Shown here one piece after another: positions 33,546-45,411 of a stretch of 64,000 bases of DNA (the stretch's first letter is position 1; each line of letters opens with the position of its first letter). Location of the stretch: contig NC_079487.1 of NCBI RefSeq assembly GCF_020520425.1, forward strand, positions 6,743,501 to 6,807,500. Direction: 5' to 3'. The notes under the pieces are model-generated. The model was given only the letters and a program-made list of their open reading frames with translations. It searched no databases and was not told the DNA's origin. Made by a program: the position numbers and the translations under genes. The DNA comes from Spinacia oleracea (lineage: Eukaryota > Streptophyta > Magnoliopsida > Caryophyllales > Amaranthaceae).

Positions 33546-35588
33546 TTAGCGCGCTGAGGTACTACGACAAAACATTAAGTTCCTCGTAATCGGTGAGCAG
33601 AAAAAGAAAAAAAATAAAAAACAAAATAATGTGTTCGTCGTTATTTCCCATTTCAGCTCGCAGATTAGAAAAGCCGCCTCAAATTTCAACCTAAAACCCA
33701 AATTTGTGATTCTCAAATCCTTTTTACTTTCTAGCCCGCTCTCTCTCTTTCCTACTTTCATTGATTTTTTTCCTTCAAAATGGTATACGAGGGCCGATTT
33801 AGTTTTTTGGTTCAATTGTTTGAGGAAGTTGAGTTCAGATGTGGCTGTCAATTCTCAATTTGAAATAATCAAACTATGGTAAATTCCCTATTTTTCATGA
33901 TATATTAGTTAATTCCAAATCTATTTTATTGGGCAATGAACTAATAGTTTGATTCCTGTTGATTACCAGAAACGGTACTTCCATGTCGTCGTCTTCATCC
34001 GAAAATGAGGAACGAATCAGCAAATTACCATAATCAATCATTGTAGAAATACTGAATCTACTTCCGATAACAGATGATGTTTGAAGCAGTCTCCTATGAA
34101 AGAAATGGTTGTATGTATATTCCATATCTATTTTCAATATTGTATCTCATTTTAAATACTCCAGATCTTTTCCGTGAAATTTGTTAATCAAATTATCTTC
34201 TTCCACAATATGCCCAAAAATCGATTGCATGTACAATTGTTTACGGCTTGAACTAATAATTTGATTCCTTATAGTTATTTCTACTATTGGCCTGATATAG
34301 TTTTGTCCTTCTAATTGCAGTTTAATCTCCAAATTCATGTCTCAAAACCCTCAAATTTCTTATTTCCTCATTATATTTCATATGAGTTTGTGGTATTTCA
34401 CTCATGTGAATGGTCTTAATCGAGTGGTTGGGTATCTAAATTTCACCAAAACCTCAATAAAATGGTAATTTTCTAAGATGGGTATTAAGGGAATTCAATT
34501 TAGGTTCTTTCTTTTACGGAAATTGTTTAATTGACTTGATTTTTTATTTTCTTTCTTTAGAGAATAACTCTTTGATGTTCAACAACTCTTATTTTGTGAA
34601 GTAATGTGAATATGTGATTTTTTTACCTACTAGTAGCCAGACAGGTATTCCTCTATTTTCAGTTCCTCCCCCCCTGTATTATTGAAAGTAAAGGAGTGAT
34701 CCACTTGTAGGTATATCTTGTTTGCTGCATTATTTTGTTGTAAATAGTGAAATTTGTTACATTTTTGTTGTCGCTAATGTTCTAAGAGATTTTAAATTCT
34801 CCAGAAACTAGGTTTCATCAATTCAAAACCCCTAAAATGTTTTGGTTTTTTCTTTTTCTCAAATGCAAGTTATGGCAATGGTTAACGACTTAACGTAGTC
34901 AATATTCGAAAAATCCTTATACTCTCAATTAGCACGTGGTTTTAGAGTAGTCATGAAATTAACAAGATAAGCTACTTCGTATGTTGTTCTCTTGTAGGAA
35001 ATTGACGACTCTGCAAGGAATGGCAAACGACTAAGCGATAGCAACACCGACACTACGGAGGCACGGACCATTAGCATTGTCTATCAGAGAACCAAGGTTT
35101 GAATTATCATATACATCGTATTGTTGAATCACGCTTCTTTGACATTGCAATTTTGAGATTTCTCATCTATATTTCATCTAATTTCTTTTTGTATGTAAGT
35201 TTGATGTATAATTCCCTAATTGGTATTACAATTCATTTACTCTTAACATGAATTGATAATTTCCTTTTCAATAATCTGTGATTATCCTTTATACATCCTT
35301 TCATATTCATGTTAATTTGGCAATTCTTAATAATTCTTTTTATGATTATGCTCAAGAATTCATAAGAAATTGGTTGAAGAAAGAATTCGCGAGGATAATA
35401 AAATGAACTTGTTTTGTAATTTTCGCAAAAGTTTTTTCTAGAATCTAAATTAAGAATGGATAAAGGATTTTTTATGTTAAAAATTGAACTTCGTATAGCA
35501 AGTTTTGGCAGGGGTAGAGGATCTATGACAATGTTTGATGAAGAGCCTAATAATCTTCTTAGTGTCTACTTATCAAGCTAATATATAT
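33546..35588. other. Interior of the left CACTA segment, no gene recognised
   Basis: Short frames at 33546-33851 and 33631-33882 oppose each other and show no known domain. A more balanced piece at 34999-35097, between a TTGTAG acceptor and an AAG/GTTTGA donor-like site, could be an exon fragment of unknown origin. Confidence 0.35.
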
Positions 35589-36806
35589 CACTACTAAAAT
35601 TTATGCATTTAACGACCAATCCACAACGAGAAAACAATAATTTTGTCGTTGATTGGCGATATAAACCAGTGTATTACGACAAACTTAAGTGGGGGTCGTA
35701 ATTAGTTCAGGAAAAGATCTAAACGATTCAATTTTTTCAAGTTCATGTTCATATTAAGATAAATGGATTGGAATATCTTGAACTAACCCAACCCATTCAA
35801 TTTAACAGGCCGAAACACTTGGAACTTATTCAACCTGTTTGATCAATCATTTTCGTCACCTGACCTGCATATCTCAACACTAAAATATACTTTATTGTGA
35901 TTGGCTTTGTTGTGCCATTGTGTTTTTTCAGTTTTGGCCAACCCCTTATTTTTAAGTATTTTGATATTTAAGATGATGTTTCAAAATTGTAAAAAAATCT
36001 ATAGGTTTTAAACAGGTACTCTTTATTTCTTTTTATTTTATTTGAAACTTAACTGTGGCCCAACCTATTTATTTAAAACGGTTATTTTGTTAGCTCTTTT
36101 GAAGTAACAAGTTAAAAATATCAGCATCAACCCGCTTAGTTTGTCTCAGGTTCATTTTAAGCTGTGATGTGAGATTAACTCTTGACTTCTCTAATATCAC
36201 CATGAGTCCATGAGTGTACACAACCACACTCATGCCGTCTGAATGCTCCCTCGTTGTTGAAGAGCTGAAGAGAACATCATTGTGTTTTCAAGTAAGTCTC
36301 AAAACCATGGAGATCTCTAGGTTCTGTACTGCTGATTTTGCCGGAGTCTATTTTGACAGTTTCTTTATGTAGTGTGCTCATGGAAGGGCAACAACTGTGT
36401 CTATGGTGAATCTGAAGGCATTACAAAAGGGGGTCCTGTAGCTTGGATCCTGGCATGAATGCTCTAAGAATACCTGCAATGGACTCTGCAGGAAGGAGAT
36501 AACTCTTGATCGTGCCAAACGTAGACTAAATATGGTAAGAGGCTGTGAATGAAAAACTAAGCTTGATATGGTGGTAAATGTATATAAGCTTCATTTTCTT
36601 TACACAATTTTGTTTTCTCTTGTAGTTCTTCGGCATTTTCATTTTGCTTTTCTTTTGTATATCGTAAAAAATAAATTGGATCTTCATTCTCTGGTTATCT
36701 TGTACTATCTAAGTGTACAAGCAATAGTAGATGTGTATATCCTTCATCCGTTCTTTCGAACCTGATAGATTTATAATATTGCTACACAAACTGACATATT
36801 TGGTGA

Positions 36807-37157
36807 GTGGGGAGGACGGAGGTTATGACTTATGAGCGACAGATTTATATTACTCCTACACAAACTGACATATTTCATCCACAACCTGATCCTACACAAA
36901 CTAATGTTGCACTTTACTCTCTATTTTTTCTTTGTCCTACTAAATGCCATGGTTATATGTGTTACAGGAGGAAATTCAGAAAACAATGGCAGAAGAACCA
37001 ATTGTATGATACGGTACAAGAAGAAAACAAAGCACTTAAGAGTCACATGAGTTCAGTTGAAAGGTTATATCACTTAAAGAAGTGTTACTACAACGGCTTA
37101 AGGCTCCAAGAGAGGAGACTTCAACTATTTAGATTTTATTTTGTTCTATTAGATTGA
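36807..37157 (+). CDS. Hypothetical frame within the CACTA segment, coiled-coil-like C-terminus
   Basis: A 116-codon frame ends TAG-free until 37157. Its second half (TVQEENKALKSHMSSVERL) is hydrophilic with heptad-like spacing. CACTA accessory proteins often end in a coiled coil, so it may be a remnant of one. The first half has transmembrane-like composition from AT richness, and an exon boundary near 36965 (GTTACAG) is possible. I do not recognise the protein. Confidence 0.22.
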   Translation: MGRTEVMTYERQIYITPTQTDIFHPQPDPTQTNVALYSLFFLCPTKCHGYMCYRRKFRKQWQKNQLYDTVQEENKALKSHMSSVERLYHLKKCYYNGLRLQERRLQLFRFYFVLLD

Positions 37158-37429
37158 ACATGAGTTATTTATTTATTAGTGTTTTAGAATTTAAAGACAA
37201 CGAGATGTGATAGTTGAGTTCACATAACTTGAAGTTCTATTTTCAATTTTTTTTATTAATGAAATTTTCATTTGTTTTGATTGATTAATTTATAGTTTTG
37301 TATATTGTTTCATAGAGAAAATGTAGGTGTTTTGAAGAATGTAAATAATGTTGTTATGATTGCAATATTAACTACAGAATAGATCATCGTTATTGCCAAA
37401 AATTTAATTTTTTTTACCGTTGGAATGAC

Positions 37430-37862
37430 ATTTTACGATGGTTTTTTTGGTCGTTATTTCTTAATTTTTCATCGTGAATAAGTACTTAACGATGAAGTAT
37501 CATGTTGTCGTTATTTTTTAACGATGAAATAATAATTAGTCGTTAACTTTTAACGATGAAACAATAGTTCGTCGTTAACTTTTAACGATGAAATCCTAAA
37601 TTCGTCGTTAACAATTAACAACGAAACCATAATTCGTCGTTAATTGTTAACGACGAAACGGTATTCCGTCGTTAATGGTTAACGACGACATGATATTTCA
37701 TCGTTAATTTCGTTAAATATTAACGACGAACATCGTCGTTAAAGCCAATAACGACGGAACCTGTTACAACGAACATCATGACCGTCGTTAAAGGTTTTAA
37801 CGACGAAAATTGAGGCTTTTAACGACGAAATTGTTCGTCGTTAAATGTCATTTTTCTAGTAG
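37430..37862. repeat. CACTA subterminal array of TTAACGACGAA inverted pairs
   Basis: At least eighteen copies of TTAACGAC/TGAA or its reverse complement (CGTCGTTAA) lie here, mostly as close inverted pairs with a spacer of a few bases (for example CGTCGTTAACTTTTAACGATG). This is the kind of subterminal repeat bound by CACTA accessory proteins, and it would fold into a run of hairpins in single-stranded form. The left end carries only weak versions (33500-33560). Confidence 0.75.
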
Positions 37863-39429
37863 AATGTGTTTATTGTGATGCATTAAATTATCACCTTTAA
37901 TTTGTTCTCTAGGTTTGTCGTCCCTGTGTGCAAAACAGATTGTAGTGTAGCTCAATTGTTGTTATTGTTATCACTTACATCTCTTTGGAAACCTTTGTAT
38001 ATTGTTCGTTATAATTGTTAGATTTTGTGTATACGATCATTCAATTCAACTCAGTTTCTGGTCAACTATTTTTTGATTCAAGTTCCTATTTTGTACTGGT
38101 ACTTAATTATAATCAACCTGTAAATTCTTGCACCTCCGAAAAACATTCCTCATAGCATATGTATCACGGGTTTAGATATGGCTTCCACAAGACCGAATCA
38201 TTTGCATCTCTGTTGATCTAACTTTTGTTCACGCATTTAGGATATCAAGTTTGACTCTTAATTGAGACTCTTTTCTTATCTTGGGTGGGAAGGTGGTTAT
38301 ATTGGGAAGAGCCTCAAATGGTTAAGAAGAAAAGGACCTTGAAGGCCTTCCAACTTTGGTAATGCCAAAATCACTTGAAAGTCATCTCAGGACACAATAG
38401 AAACTGAAATTCATTGTGTATTTTCCAGAAAGTTAAACGAGCTTATTGTATTACCTATTCAGTAGGACCAATCTTACTTTCTCCAAGACTTATTACTAGG
38501 TTTCATGAATGCAGAAACTAGAAGTGCATGTAAGAAAATGAACGAGGCTCGCTTGGAAGATAAGAGAAAAAAATCAAAAGTCGAACAACTTCCATCATGA
38601 AAAATATGTGGGGGGTAATTAACTGGTCTTTCTGTCTCACTTTTGGCGTATATGTCATAGTGCATAGTAAACTTTTGACCATGCACCCAAATAGTGGTGG
38701 ATTTTTCAATGTACCTTGGTGATTTATATATTTGTTTTGTGATTGAATTTTCAAATGAAGTATATTCTTCTTGTGCTCCTGAAGTTCATGGAGTACACTG
38801 CAGGAAACGTCCTTAAAACTTGTATAATCATTTATGTTCATATTCTCTTTTATTTTCTTTGTTCTTTACAAATTAGGGTGCTTAATTATTAACCTTCAAT
38901 GTTTTCTTTTATGGACATGATATATGTGTCCAAGAATTCACCTTAAGAAAAGTGACTTGATGTTTGTAGATGGTAATAAACTAATAATAGTGATCTTTAC
39001 AAGTTTACAGTTTGCTAGAAATTTCAAAATTATACTCGACTGTACGTAGTTGGGTATACATGGTTGGAACAATATACTTGCGTTTGTTGGACAACTATGC
39101 GGATCCAGATTGTGTCATTATTTGAGGTTATAGAGTCACTTGATATAAAATCCATCCCCACCCTATTAGGTTATGCGGATCCAGTTTATTAAAGGGATGA
39201 TCACTTTATAGTTTCTAAAAAGACAAGACTATGTATCTTACTGCGTTTCCTCGTGTAGGGTCCAACTCAGTAGACTTTCATTGGCAACTTCATGGTTCAA
39301 GAACTCGATCGAACCGTGAACGAATAGGGTTGGTTCAACCAAAAGGTATCTACTGGACCTTTTTTTCATCTTACCTTCTTATGTTTAGCTGTATTATGGA
39401 GTGCAAGTAGCCAAGCGGGGCCATGTTAT

Positions 39430-39431
<2 letters not shown>
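37863..39431. other. Stretch with no recognised gene
   Basis: AT-rich with a few balanced segments (38160-38400, 39050-39350) and small opposing frames at 38474-38841. No motif or repeat end is convincing. Confidence 0.35.

Positions 39432-39496
<65 letters not shown>
39432..39496. repeat. (TA)n microsatellite
   Basis: About 65 bp of uninterrupted TA. It could mark an assembly or length-variable site. Further short TA runs are at 45097-45111 and 47002-47018. Confidence 0.95.
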
Positions 39497-39499
<3 letters not shown>

Positions 39500-39813
39500 T
39501 GAAATGGTTACTGGTTGTTTTCTAGCATAAGATTCTCATCTAGGTTGAAAGTTTCACAGTTTTTGGCATAGGGTGTTAAGAATTATAGGGAAAATTAAGT
39601 TGACTATACTTTATAATTATTGGGGAATAGCAAAGTGTTTATGCATTTTGGATCAAGGCTTTAAAGGAATCAACATTACAGTTGACTCATCCTAGGTAGT
39701 ATCTTTAGGGCATTAGGATACCGTTGATGTTTACATTGAGACTGGTCAGAGGGAATGTCATGATTATCTTCTACATGTTTCTATATTTTAATTTTAAATT
39801 TCACGGTTTACAG

Positions 39814-39961
39814 GAAAATCAAGGAAGAAAAAGAAGTAGTGGAGCTTGAAGTTGACCCAGAGAGCAGTTTTTGCATACCAGGTGCTTGTCCTTCGGCTGA
39901 TTCTTCAATTACTTATGCAATTGAGAGGGATGTTTACGAATTTTTCTCGAAAGATGGCAAG
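39814..39961 (+). pseudogene. Decayed exon of an RBM39/CC1-like splicing factor
   Basis: Between a TTTACAG acceptor and a GT donor (39962) the sequence reads KEEKEVVELEVDPE in one frame, QRAVFAYQ in another, and ERDVYEFFSKDGK in the first again. The order and wording match the start of the first RNA-recognition motif of plant CC1-like/RBM39 splicing factors (EADPERDQRTVFAYQ, then ERDVYEFFS). That protein is a nuclear pre-mRNA splicing regulator. Two compensating frameshifts separate the pieces, so no correct protein can be made. Neighbouring exons of the gene are not visible, so this is a fragment. Confidence 0.72.
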
Positions 39962-40844
39962 GTAAATGACAATTATTTTTGGTTCCCGATTCTATATTTG
40001 ATGCTATGTTATATGGAGTATATGCATAACTATCTTAGTTATGCATTTTTAACATGTGCATATTATATTTATTGGGTTCTTGACTTCTTGCTACATTTTT
40101 TTAGAGCATTGGATATCAGCTGTTTTTATATTATGCTTTCACACTCAACTCAAATGTATCTAAATTGGATTAGGGGTGTTTATTTTGTTTTTCTTCATTA
40201 GTTCTTCTATTGTTGATAATTTTCATTACGTAGTTGATATTATGGAAATCAAATAATAAAATATGATATTCAAAGTAATAATTAAGTCGGGGCATTTCCC
40301 GAGTCACACTGATATTCTGTCTTTTTTTACTTGTACTATATTATGTCTTTTCCTGCAATTGCAATAACACTGATATCAGCTTTTAGAAAATTATAGAAGC
40401 ATAAAGATGAAACAATATTAAGCTTCAAACTCTAGCATCGCTTCTTTCAATTTTCTAAGGCCAAATTCATGTATACTCAGTCTTCGTAGTTTTTGTGGTT
40501 TTGATTTTTCAAAGACCGATTCTACTTTAGTGAAAAACTGGAGGATGATACTGGCAGCGATGCAGAAATTTCCACGGTATGACTATTTTAGATAGGAGGT
40601 TTTTTAGGTGTCTTTGGGGGGTTGGGGGGTGCTTTTTTTTGCTTCTTCTTAGAATTTCACTCTTACATAAAGACTATTCAGATACCCACGCGCATAGCTG
40701 AAGTTGCTGCAGCGAAGGCTCGAATGTTCATTAGTACTCAGTACTTTTATAAAAGAAGGGTTTTTAGAATCCCTTAAGCAACGATTGTTTTAATTTATTT
40801 GTGTATTTCTTTAACTCTACAATTGTATTGTATTTGATTTGGAA
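39962..40844 (+). other. Possible exon scraps and intron-like sequence
   Basis: A frame through 40528-40576 reads FSEKLEDDTGSDAEIST before a GT. After an AG at 40680-40681 the frame IPTRIAEVAAAKARMF continues. Both look like coding remnants, probably of the gene ending at 40972, but I cannot name them. Confidence 0.3.
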
Positions 40845-40972
40845 ATGTGATTGAATGTGTACAAGAACAAAATAAGGAACACTATCCTTTGGATTTGAAC
40901 ACGTTGAAAGGTCACGGTGCTTCAGTTGGCTGTCTGTGTTTTTATCATCAGATAGAAAGAATTTGGTCACAG
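40845..40972 (+). pseudogene. Possible WD40-repeat exon fragment
   Basis: The frame reads HYPLDLNTLKGHGASVGCLCF, close to the opening of a WD40 blade (LKGH, then a V-x-x-LCFS-type strand), and ends at a GT donor (40973). After the strand it loses the expected pattern (YHQIERIW), so it is probably frameshifted. Transducin/TBL2-like proteins have a similar phrase. A solo LTR sits 85 bp downstream. The call is tentative. Confidence 0.35.
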
Positions 40973-41057
40973 GTATACTCCGTACTTGATTTAGTATTTT
41001 TTTTTCAATTTTGGCTTTATGGTTTTGATTATGATTTCCAAAAGATGAAGTGTTAGG

Positions 41058-42053
41058 TGTAGGGGAATACAGTTAAACATAATAACATGTGCGGAAACAA
41101 TCCCCAAAGCCAGGAATCATGTATAAAGCACAAATTAAGCATACTTACGTTTGAAGCGTGTTTTCCACAAATTGTCGACGAACACGAACTTAGAACTCCA
41201 CTTGTCGTTCCTCTACTTGGTTCACCGACACGATCAGATCCGTCTTGATTATCGTAGCTTAGACAATCGAACAAGAGTTTTTGCCTTTTGGGATGAAAAC
41301 ACTTTGGAGGCACAGAGAGAATTAGGGTTCTCTGTGACTCTAGGATTTTGTGTGTCTGAATTGTGTTGTGTTGGAAAAGGGGTTAGAAGGTTATTAACAT
41401 AACCTTACTAACCGACCAAGCCATAAGGCAAGGCCGGCCAGAAAGCCCCGCGCAAGACGAGCACAGCGAGCTGGGCCATGGGCCTCGCTGTTGTGGTTGT
41501 GTCGCTGCTTCAGCCCGCGAGCACACGCGCAGCTCGCTCGGCCATGGGCCAGCGCTGTCGTGTTGCCGTGGCCTTGCTTGCTTGCCCAGCGCGCCCATGG
41601 GCCTTGAGTGCTTTGTGCACTCGGCTCGTGGGTCGCTCTTCATATTCGCGATTAATATATTTCCGATATATTATTTATCATTTCGTATACGACGAATCAC
41701 CGTCGTACGATACGATTTATTCGTTTCGCCTAGCTTACGAATATTCGCGATACGATATACGATTCCGATGCAAGGTCGTATCGTATAATACGTTTTCCAA
41801 CTAATTCTCGAAAAGCTATTAAATGAATTTCCGATTCATTTAATTCGGTGATCTGTTACGTGTCATTGGTGTGACCTTGTAGGTTCAGTCAAGAGTAAGC
41901 TGTGAGCTTAATATTCATTAGAACTCACTGATCGGAAGCATTGCTCCAGCTAGCTGTTCCGATCACTTGATCTCACTGAATTAATTGTTCGCAATTAATC
42001 TGAACCTTGGTATTAGACTTAATGCACCTTGGGTGAAGGACATATTTCCTTCA
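41058..42053 (-). mobile_element. Solo LTR of a Copia family related to copies A-C, minus strand
   Basis: On the minus strand it starts TGAAGGAAATATGTCC at 42053 and ends CCCCTACA at 41058. It has a perfect 5-bp duplication TTAGG (41053-41057 and 42054-42058). Its layout parallels the LTRs of copies A-C. It has the same opening phrase, a TTCAGTGAGATCAAGTGA-type motif and a CTTACTCTTGACTGAACC-type motif. It also has a TATCGGAA/CGTATCG-rich stretch and a GC-rich block (41430-41640). It is a sister family rather than the same one. No PBS or interior is present. Confidence 0.87.
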
Positions 42054-42058
42054 TTAGG

Positions 42059-43142
42059 GGGCATGCTACTAATTAAAATATGATTAATAAGGATAACTTC
42101 AGTTAAACAAGAATCGACTTTTAGAAAATGGATGATGTTCTAAAATGTGTTTAATCTCAATGGGAAACAATTAAAATGAGGGAAGGAGGGAGAAGGAGAA
42201 AGGGACGAGGGATAGAAGGAGGTAGAGAGTGAAGAGTAGGGGGGAGGAGATTGCAAGATATACACCTTTTGGGAAAATAAAAATGTTTTCCATTGATCCA
42301 AGTACGTCTATATATATGCAGGAAAAAATATTCCTGGTGTACTTTGAGTGCTTAGTCACTATCTGGAATGGACTAAGGACATGCATGCTATGTTTGTGTA
42401 TGAGCACGTGATCCATGATGAAACAACAACTCTAGATCTGTTACATGATTGAATATTAGGAATGGAATGGCTGAGACAATAAGGTAAATTTTGTGCCAAG
42501 TGTTGCAGTTTTAGATACAATTTATTAAGATGTATACTAAAATTGTGGAGAAAGGCTTTCATGCATTACTAAATATATAGCCCACTTAGTAATTGGTTCT
42601 GAAAATTGTACAAAAGTAGATGATTGTATATCCTGTATTGAGTTTCCTATAATGCGTTTCTTGTATATCCCGTATTGAGTTTCCTTTATTGCGTTTCTCT
42701 TTCTGTATATCCTGTATTTGAGTTTCTTGTATTGTGTTTCTTGTACCTATTTACAATTAGTGTTCCATTAATGGAACACTCTATGTGTGTGGTTGTCTTT
42801 GTGCCATATTTATCCTATCTAATTAGGAAAAATATCATATTACAAGTACAAGCAGCGAAATGCTTAGCTTTTGCTAATGAATTAACAGTAGTAGTGTAGA
42901 CTTGTAGGTAGTTCATAGCTCATGTTACTAACTAATGAGTTAATGACTTTAAAAAAAATTGTGAATTAGATTTGTTTTTTGCAATCACAATGTTACATAT
43001 TCCTAGAAAATACCCCTGACAAATTTTGTGCCTATTGCAATGTGCATCTCAGTTTTTTCTACTTACAATGTGTTGTCATCTACCATATATTTATCTACAT
43101 GCATTATAAGAAGATGCACTAAATATTCAATATATTTTCTTT
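42059..43142. other. Stretch with no recognised gene
   Basis: Contains a purine-rich run (42176-42245) and three near-repeats of a TGTATATCC(C/T)GTATT phrase (42627-42735). Short frames have no known domain. Confidence 0.35.
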
Positions 43143-43152
43143 CTAAACTATT

Positions 43153-43341
43153 ATGAAAATAGGCGAGCATTTGCTTTTGCTAATTAGTTTAATTTTTATA
43201 GGGTTCTCGAGAAAAAATGGTAAGGAGAAGAAGAAGAAGAAGATGAGTCCTCCTCCAGCTACTACAACTAGAAATAACGGTTCTGAAGATAAGCACATGA
43301 TGGACCATATGCATACCGTCAAGCCTGAAGTTCCCACATAA
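43153..43341 (+). CDS. Hypothetical small protein with signal-peptide-like start
   Basis: A 62-codon frame begins MKIGEHLLLLISLIFIGFSR, a hydrophobic start like a secretion signal. A lysine-rich patch and a polar tail ending HTVKPEVPT follow. A short secreted peptide precursor would look like this. Against it, a TTTATAG splice-acceptor-like site at 43195-43201 lies inside, and the lysine run comes from a GAA-rich repeat. No family is recognised and no homologous copy is in the window. Confidence 0.2.
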   Translation: MKIGEHLLLLISLIFIGFSRKNGKEKKKKKMSPPPATTTRNNGSEDKHMMDHMHTVKPEVPT

Positions 43342-44944
43342 AGCTAAAGAACATAATACTACTCGTAAGTAAGACGCGAAGGGTGAGGAAGAGGAAGAGA
43401 AAAAGGAAGAGGAAGAGAAAGTAGTAGTTTTTAGTTTTGCTCATCATCCTTCTATTTTAAGGATTAATTAAGTACTTTTTATTGAGTTCTAGACCTTCAA
43501 CAAAAGGTCTTTGCTTCTATCCGTGAAAATATAATATGAAACATAAGTAGTGTGTTTCCCAAGATTAGCTAACTAATATGGCAGCTTATTGCGGCAAAGT
43601 TAATGACTATATATTTCTTAGAACCGATTTGTTATTTATATACCTCTTATGTTCGAATAATATTACTTTAACTTTATCATTTCGAATCCTCGTGAGTTAG
43701 AAAGTGTTGAACAAGATAGCATATGCAATCCCTTTCGACTTATTTACAAAGACAAATGTTATGTTACAAGTGTTAGTAGTCCTTAAGCTATATGTTTTTT
43801 TTTTCTACAAACAAACATTTATTAACCATAATTGAGATACTTTATCTTAATTAATTGTTAGAATTCATTTAACTTATTAATATAATTGAATAAATACAAA
43901 ATGGATGGAGTATGTGGGAGATAGAAAGTGTGGTGAGGTTTAGTGAATAGTAAAAGTAAAAGTGGTGAGGAATTTTGTTTAGTTCGTTGGTGGGATGAAT
44001 TTGTTTTAGAAAAATTTGTTTGTGAGGAAAATGATGTGGAAGAGTAAGAAAATGGTAGAGAGATAATGGTGAGATTTTTTTCTCATTGGTGAGAGTTAAT
44101 ATTTTGGGTTGAATAGGAAGGAGGAGAGAGGAGAGAGAAGTAGATGTTTTTTGTTTAAAAATTAAAAATATATGTTTAGTTTTCAATAAAAGTACATCAA
44201 TTTTAAGAGACAATCATGTCATGTATTAATTTTCTTAATTCCCGTATTTTTATTCAAATGGGCATTATATGTTGGGACGGAGGGAGTAATATACATAGGG
44301 AAAATTTGAAATCCTATGATGTTTATTTCTGGAAAAGTTAGGTAAATGACATGTTTGACATAAACGTGGAAAATGAGAAATGGAAAGGAAATAAATAAGA
44401 AGGTGAAATGATGATGTTAGCTATTACAAATATTATTTGTTTGGTAGACCTTGAGAAATGAATCACTTATAACAAATTGGGGATTGAGGAGAGTAACAAT
44501 GTTATTACCATAGGGTTGGGAGATGTGACAAATGGTGGTAATGGTCACCCATGGCCCATAGGAAATGGATTATGTTAACATTCCTCTCATACCAACCATT
44601 TGGTAATGACAATAGTTAATTGATTCCATTTCCATCACTTAAAAACACTACCAAATATGTTCTAAGAAGTATTTTTTTTAACTCGTAGTACACTACTCCT
44701 TGTGAAGTACTCTTTAATATTAACCTATAATTTACACCATGTTCTTAAGTTGACATGTGATGTAGATCTTTCTTATAAGCTCATAAAGAACATAAAAGAT
44801 AAAAATCTTTTCAAAGGAACATTTTCCTAGACATTTGTTTTTGTACAAAAATGTCGTTCATCGATATATTGCCTTGACAATATCCAATTATCCACCTATG
44901 ATACTCATAAATCATTCACAACCTACTAAGTACTCCGTATTACT
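43342..44944. other. Non-coding stretch with MITE-like ends
   Basis: GGGACGGAGGGAG followed by TA at 44274-44288 is the typical end of a Stowaway/Mariner MITE. A degraded version, GGATGGAG then TA, is at 43903-43912 in the same direction, so two MITEs may abut. I could not define the other ends. The run GAGGAAGAGGAAGAGAAA-like at 43385-43430 is simple repeat. Confidence 0.4.
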
Positions 44945-45105
44945 GAGATAAGGAAATAAAAGGGGTCTAAGTTATCAAAATTTTCACCTTTTAGGGTCTA
45001 AGTTTTTTTTTTCACCCTTTGGGGTCTAGCTTCAATTTGCTAGCAAATTAACTCATATGCTTAACTAAACCTTAACCATACATGAATTTGAAAATATATA
45101 TATAT
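44945..45105 (+). repeat. MULE left terminal inverted repeat
   Basis: Starts GAGATAAGGAAATAAAAGG and contains two GGGTCTA(A/G) phrases and the palindromic TTTGCTAGCAAATT. Its partner is 47453-47609 on the other strand. Confidence 0.85.
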
Positions 45106-45289
45106 ATATACTTAAATTAACTAATAATAATAATAAGTAATTTTTCCTATATTTTTTAATTACTTTCTTGAGATTATTAAATTAATTAAATACCTAGAGT
45201 CAAACTAATCAACCAAAAGGCCCAAAATAGTTAAACTGTATACGAAAGAAAAATAAAAAAAATCAAAACAAGCAAAAATCCTAATTGCT

Positions 45290-45411
45290 ATTCACCGTAA
45301 CAAATTACCACCTCCCAAACTTCTGCTTCTTCTTCTTCTTCTTCTTCTTTGAGGTGCTCTCTTCTTCCCCTCTCTGAATTTATAGCAAAATTTTACTCCA
45401 AATTCAAAAGG
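45290..45411 (+). promoter_or_regulatory. Probable 5' untranslated exon of the MULE transposase gene
   Basis: A CTT-rich leader (CTTCTTCTTCTTCTTCTT near 45329) ends AAAAG with a GT donor at 45412. The next exon starts after TTATTGCAG at 45978. Promoter elements would lie in the terminal repeat, as is usual for Mutator elements. Confidence 0.45.

Larger units (their letters stand above)
33478..37862. mobile_element. CACTA (EnSpm) transposon material, possibly two overlapping elements
   Basis: CACTACTAGAATAG at 33478 is a CACTA-type end, preceded by TTA. The opposite end TTCTAGTAG at 37854-37862 is its inverted match, though the last two bases of a full CACTA end are changed. A second left-type end, CACTACTAAAATTT, is at 35589, followed by the same TTAACGAC motif found in the right array. 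So either a 4.4-kb element contains a partial second one, or the intact pair is 35589-37862. No clear transposase domain is readable. I could not confirm a 3-bp duplication on the right side. Confidence 0.6.

Noticed and set aside
41046-41050. Left duplication TGAAG for the solo LTR starting at 41051
   Set aside because: It does not match the right flank. Starting the LTR at 41058 gives a perfect TTAGG on both sides.
40764-41056. Opposing frames near the WD40-like exon
   Set aside because: The minus-strand frame is a shadow; only the plus-strand exon has a recognisable phrase and splice donor.
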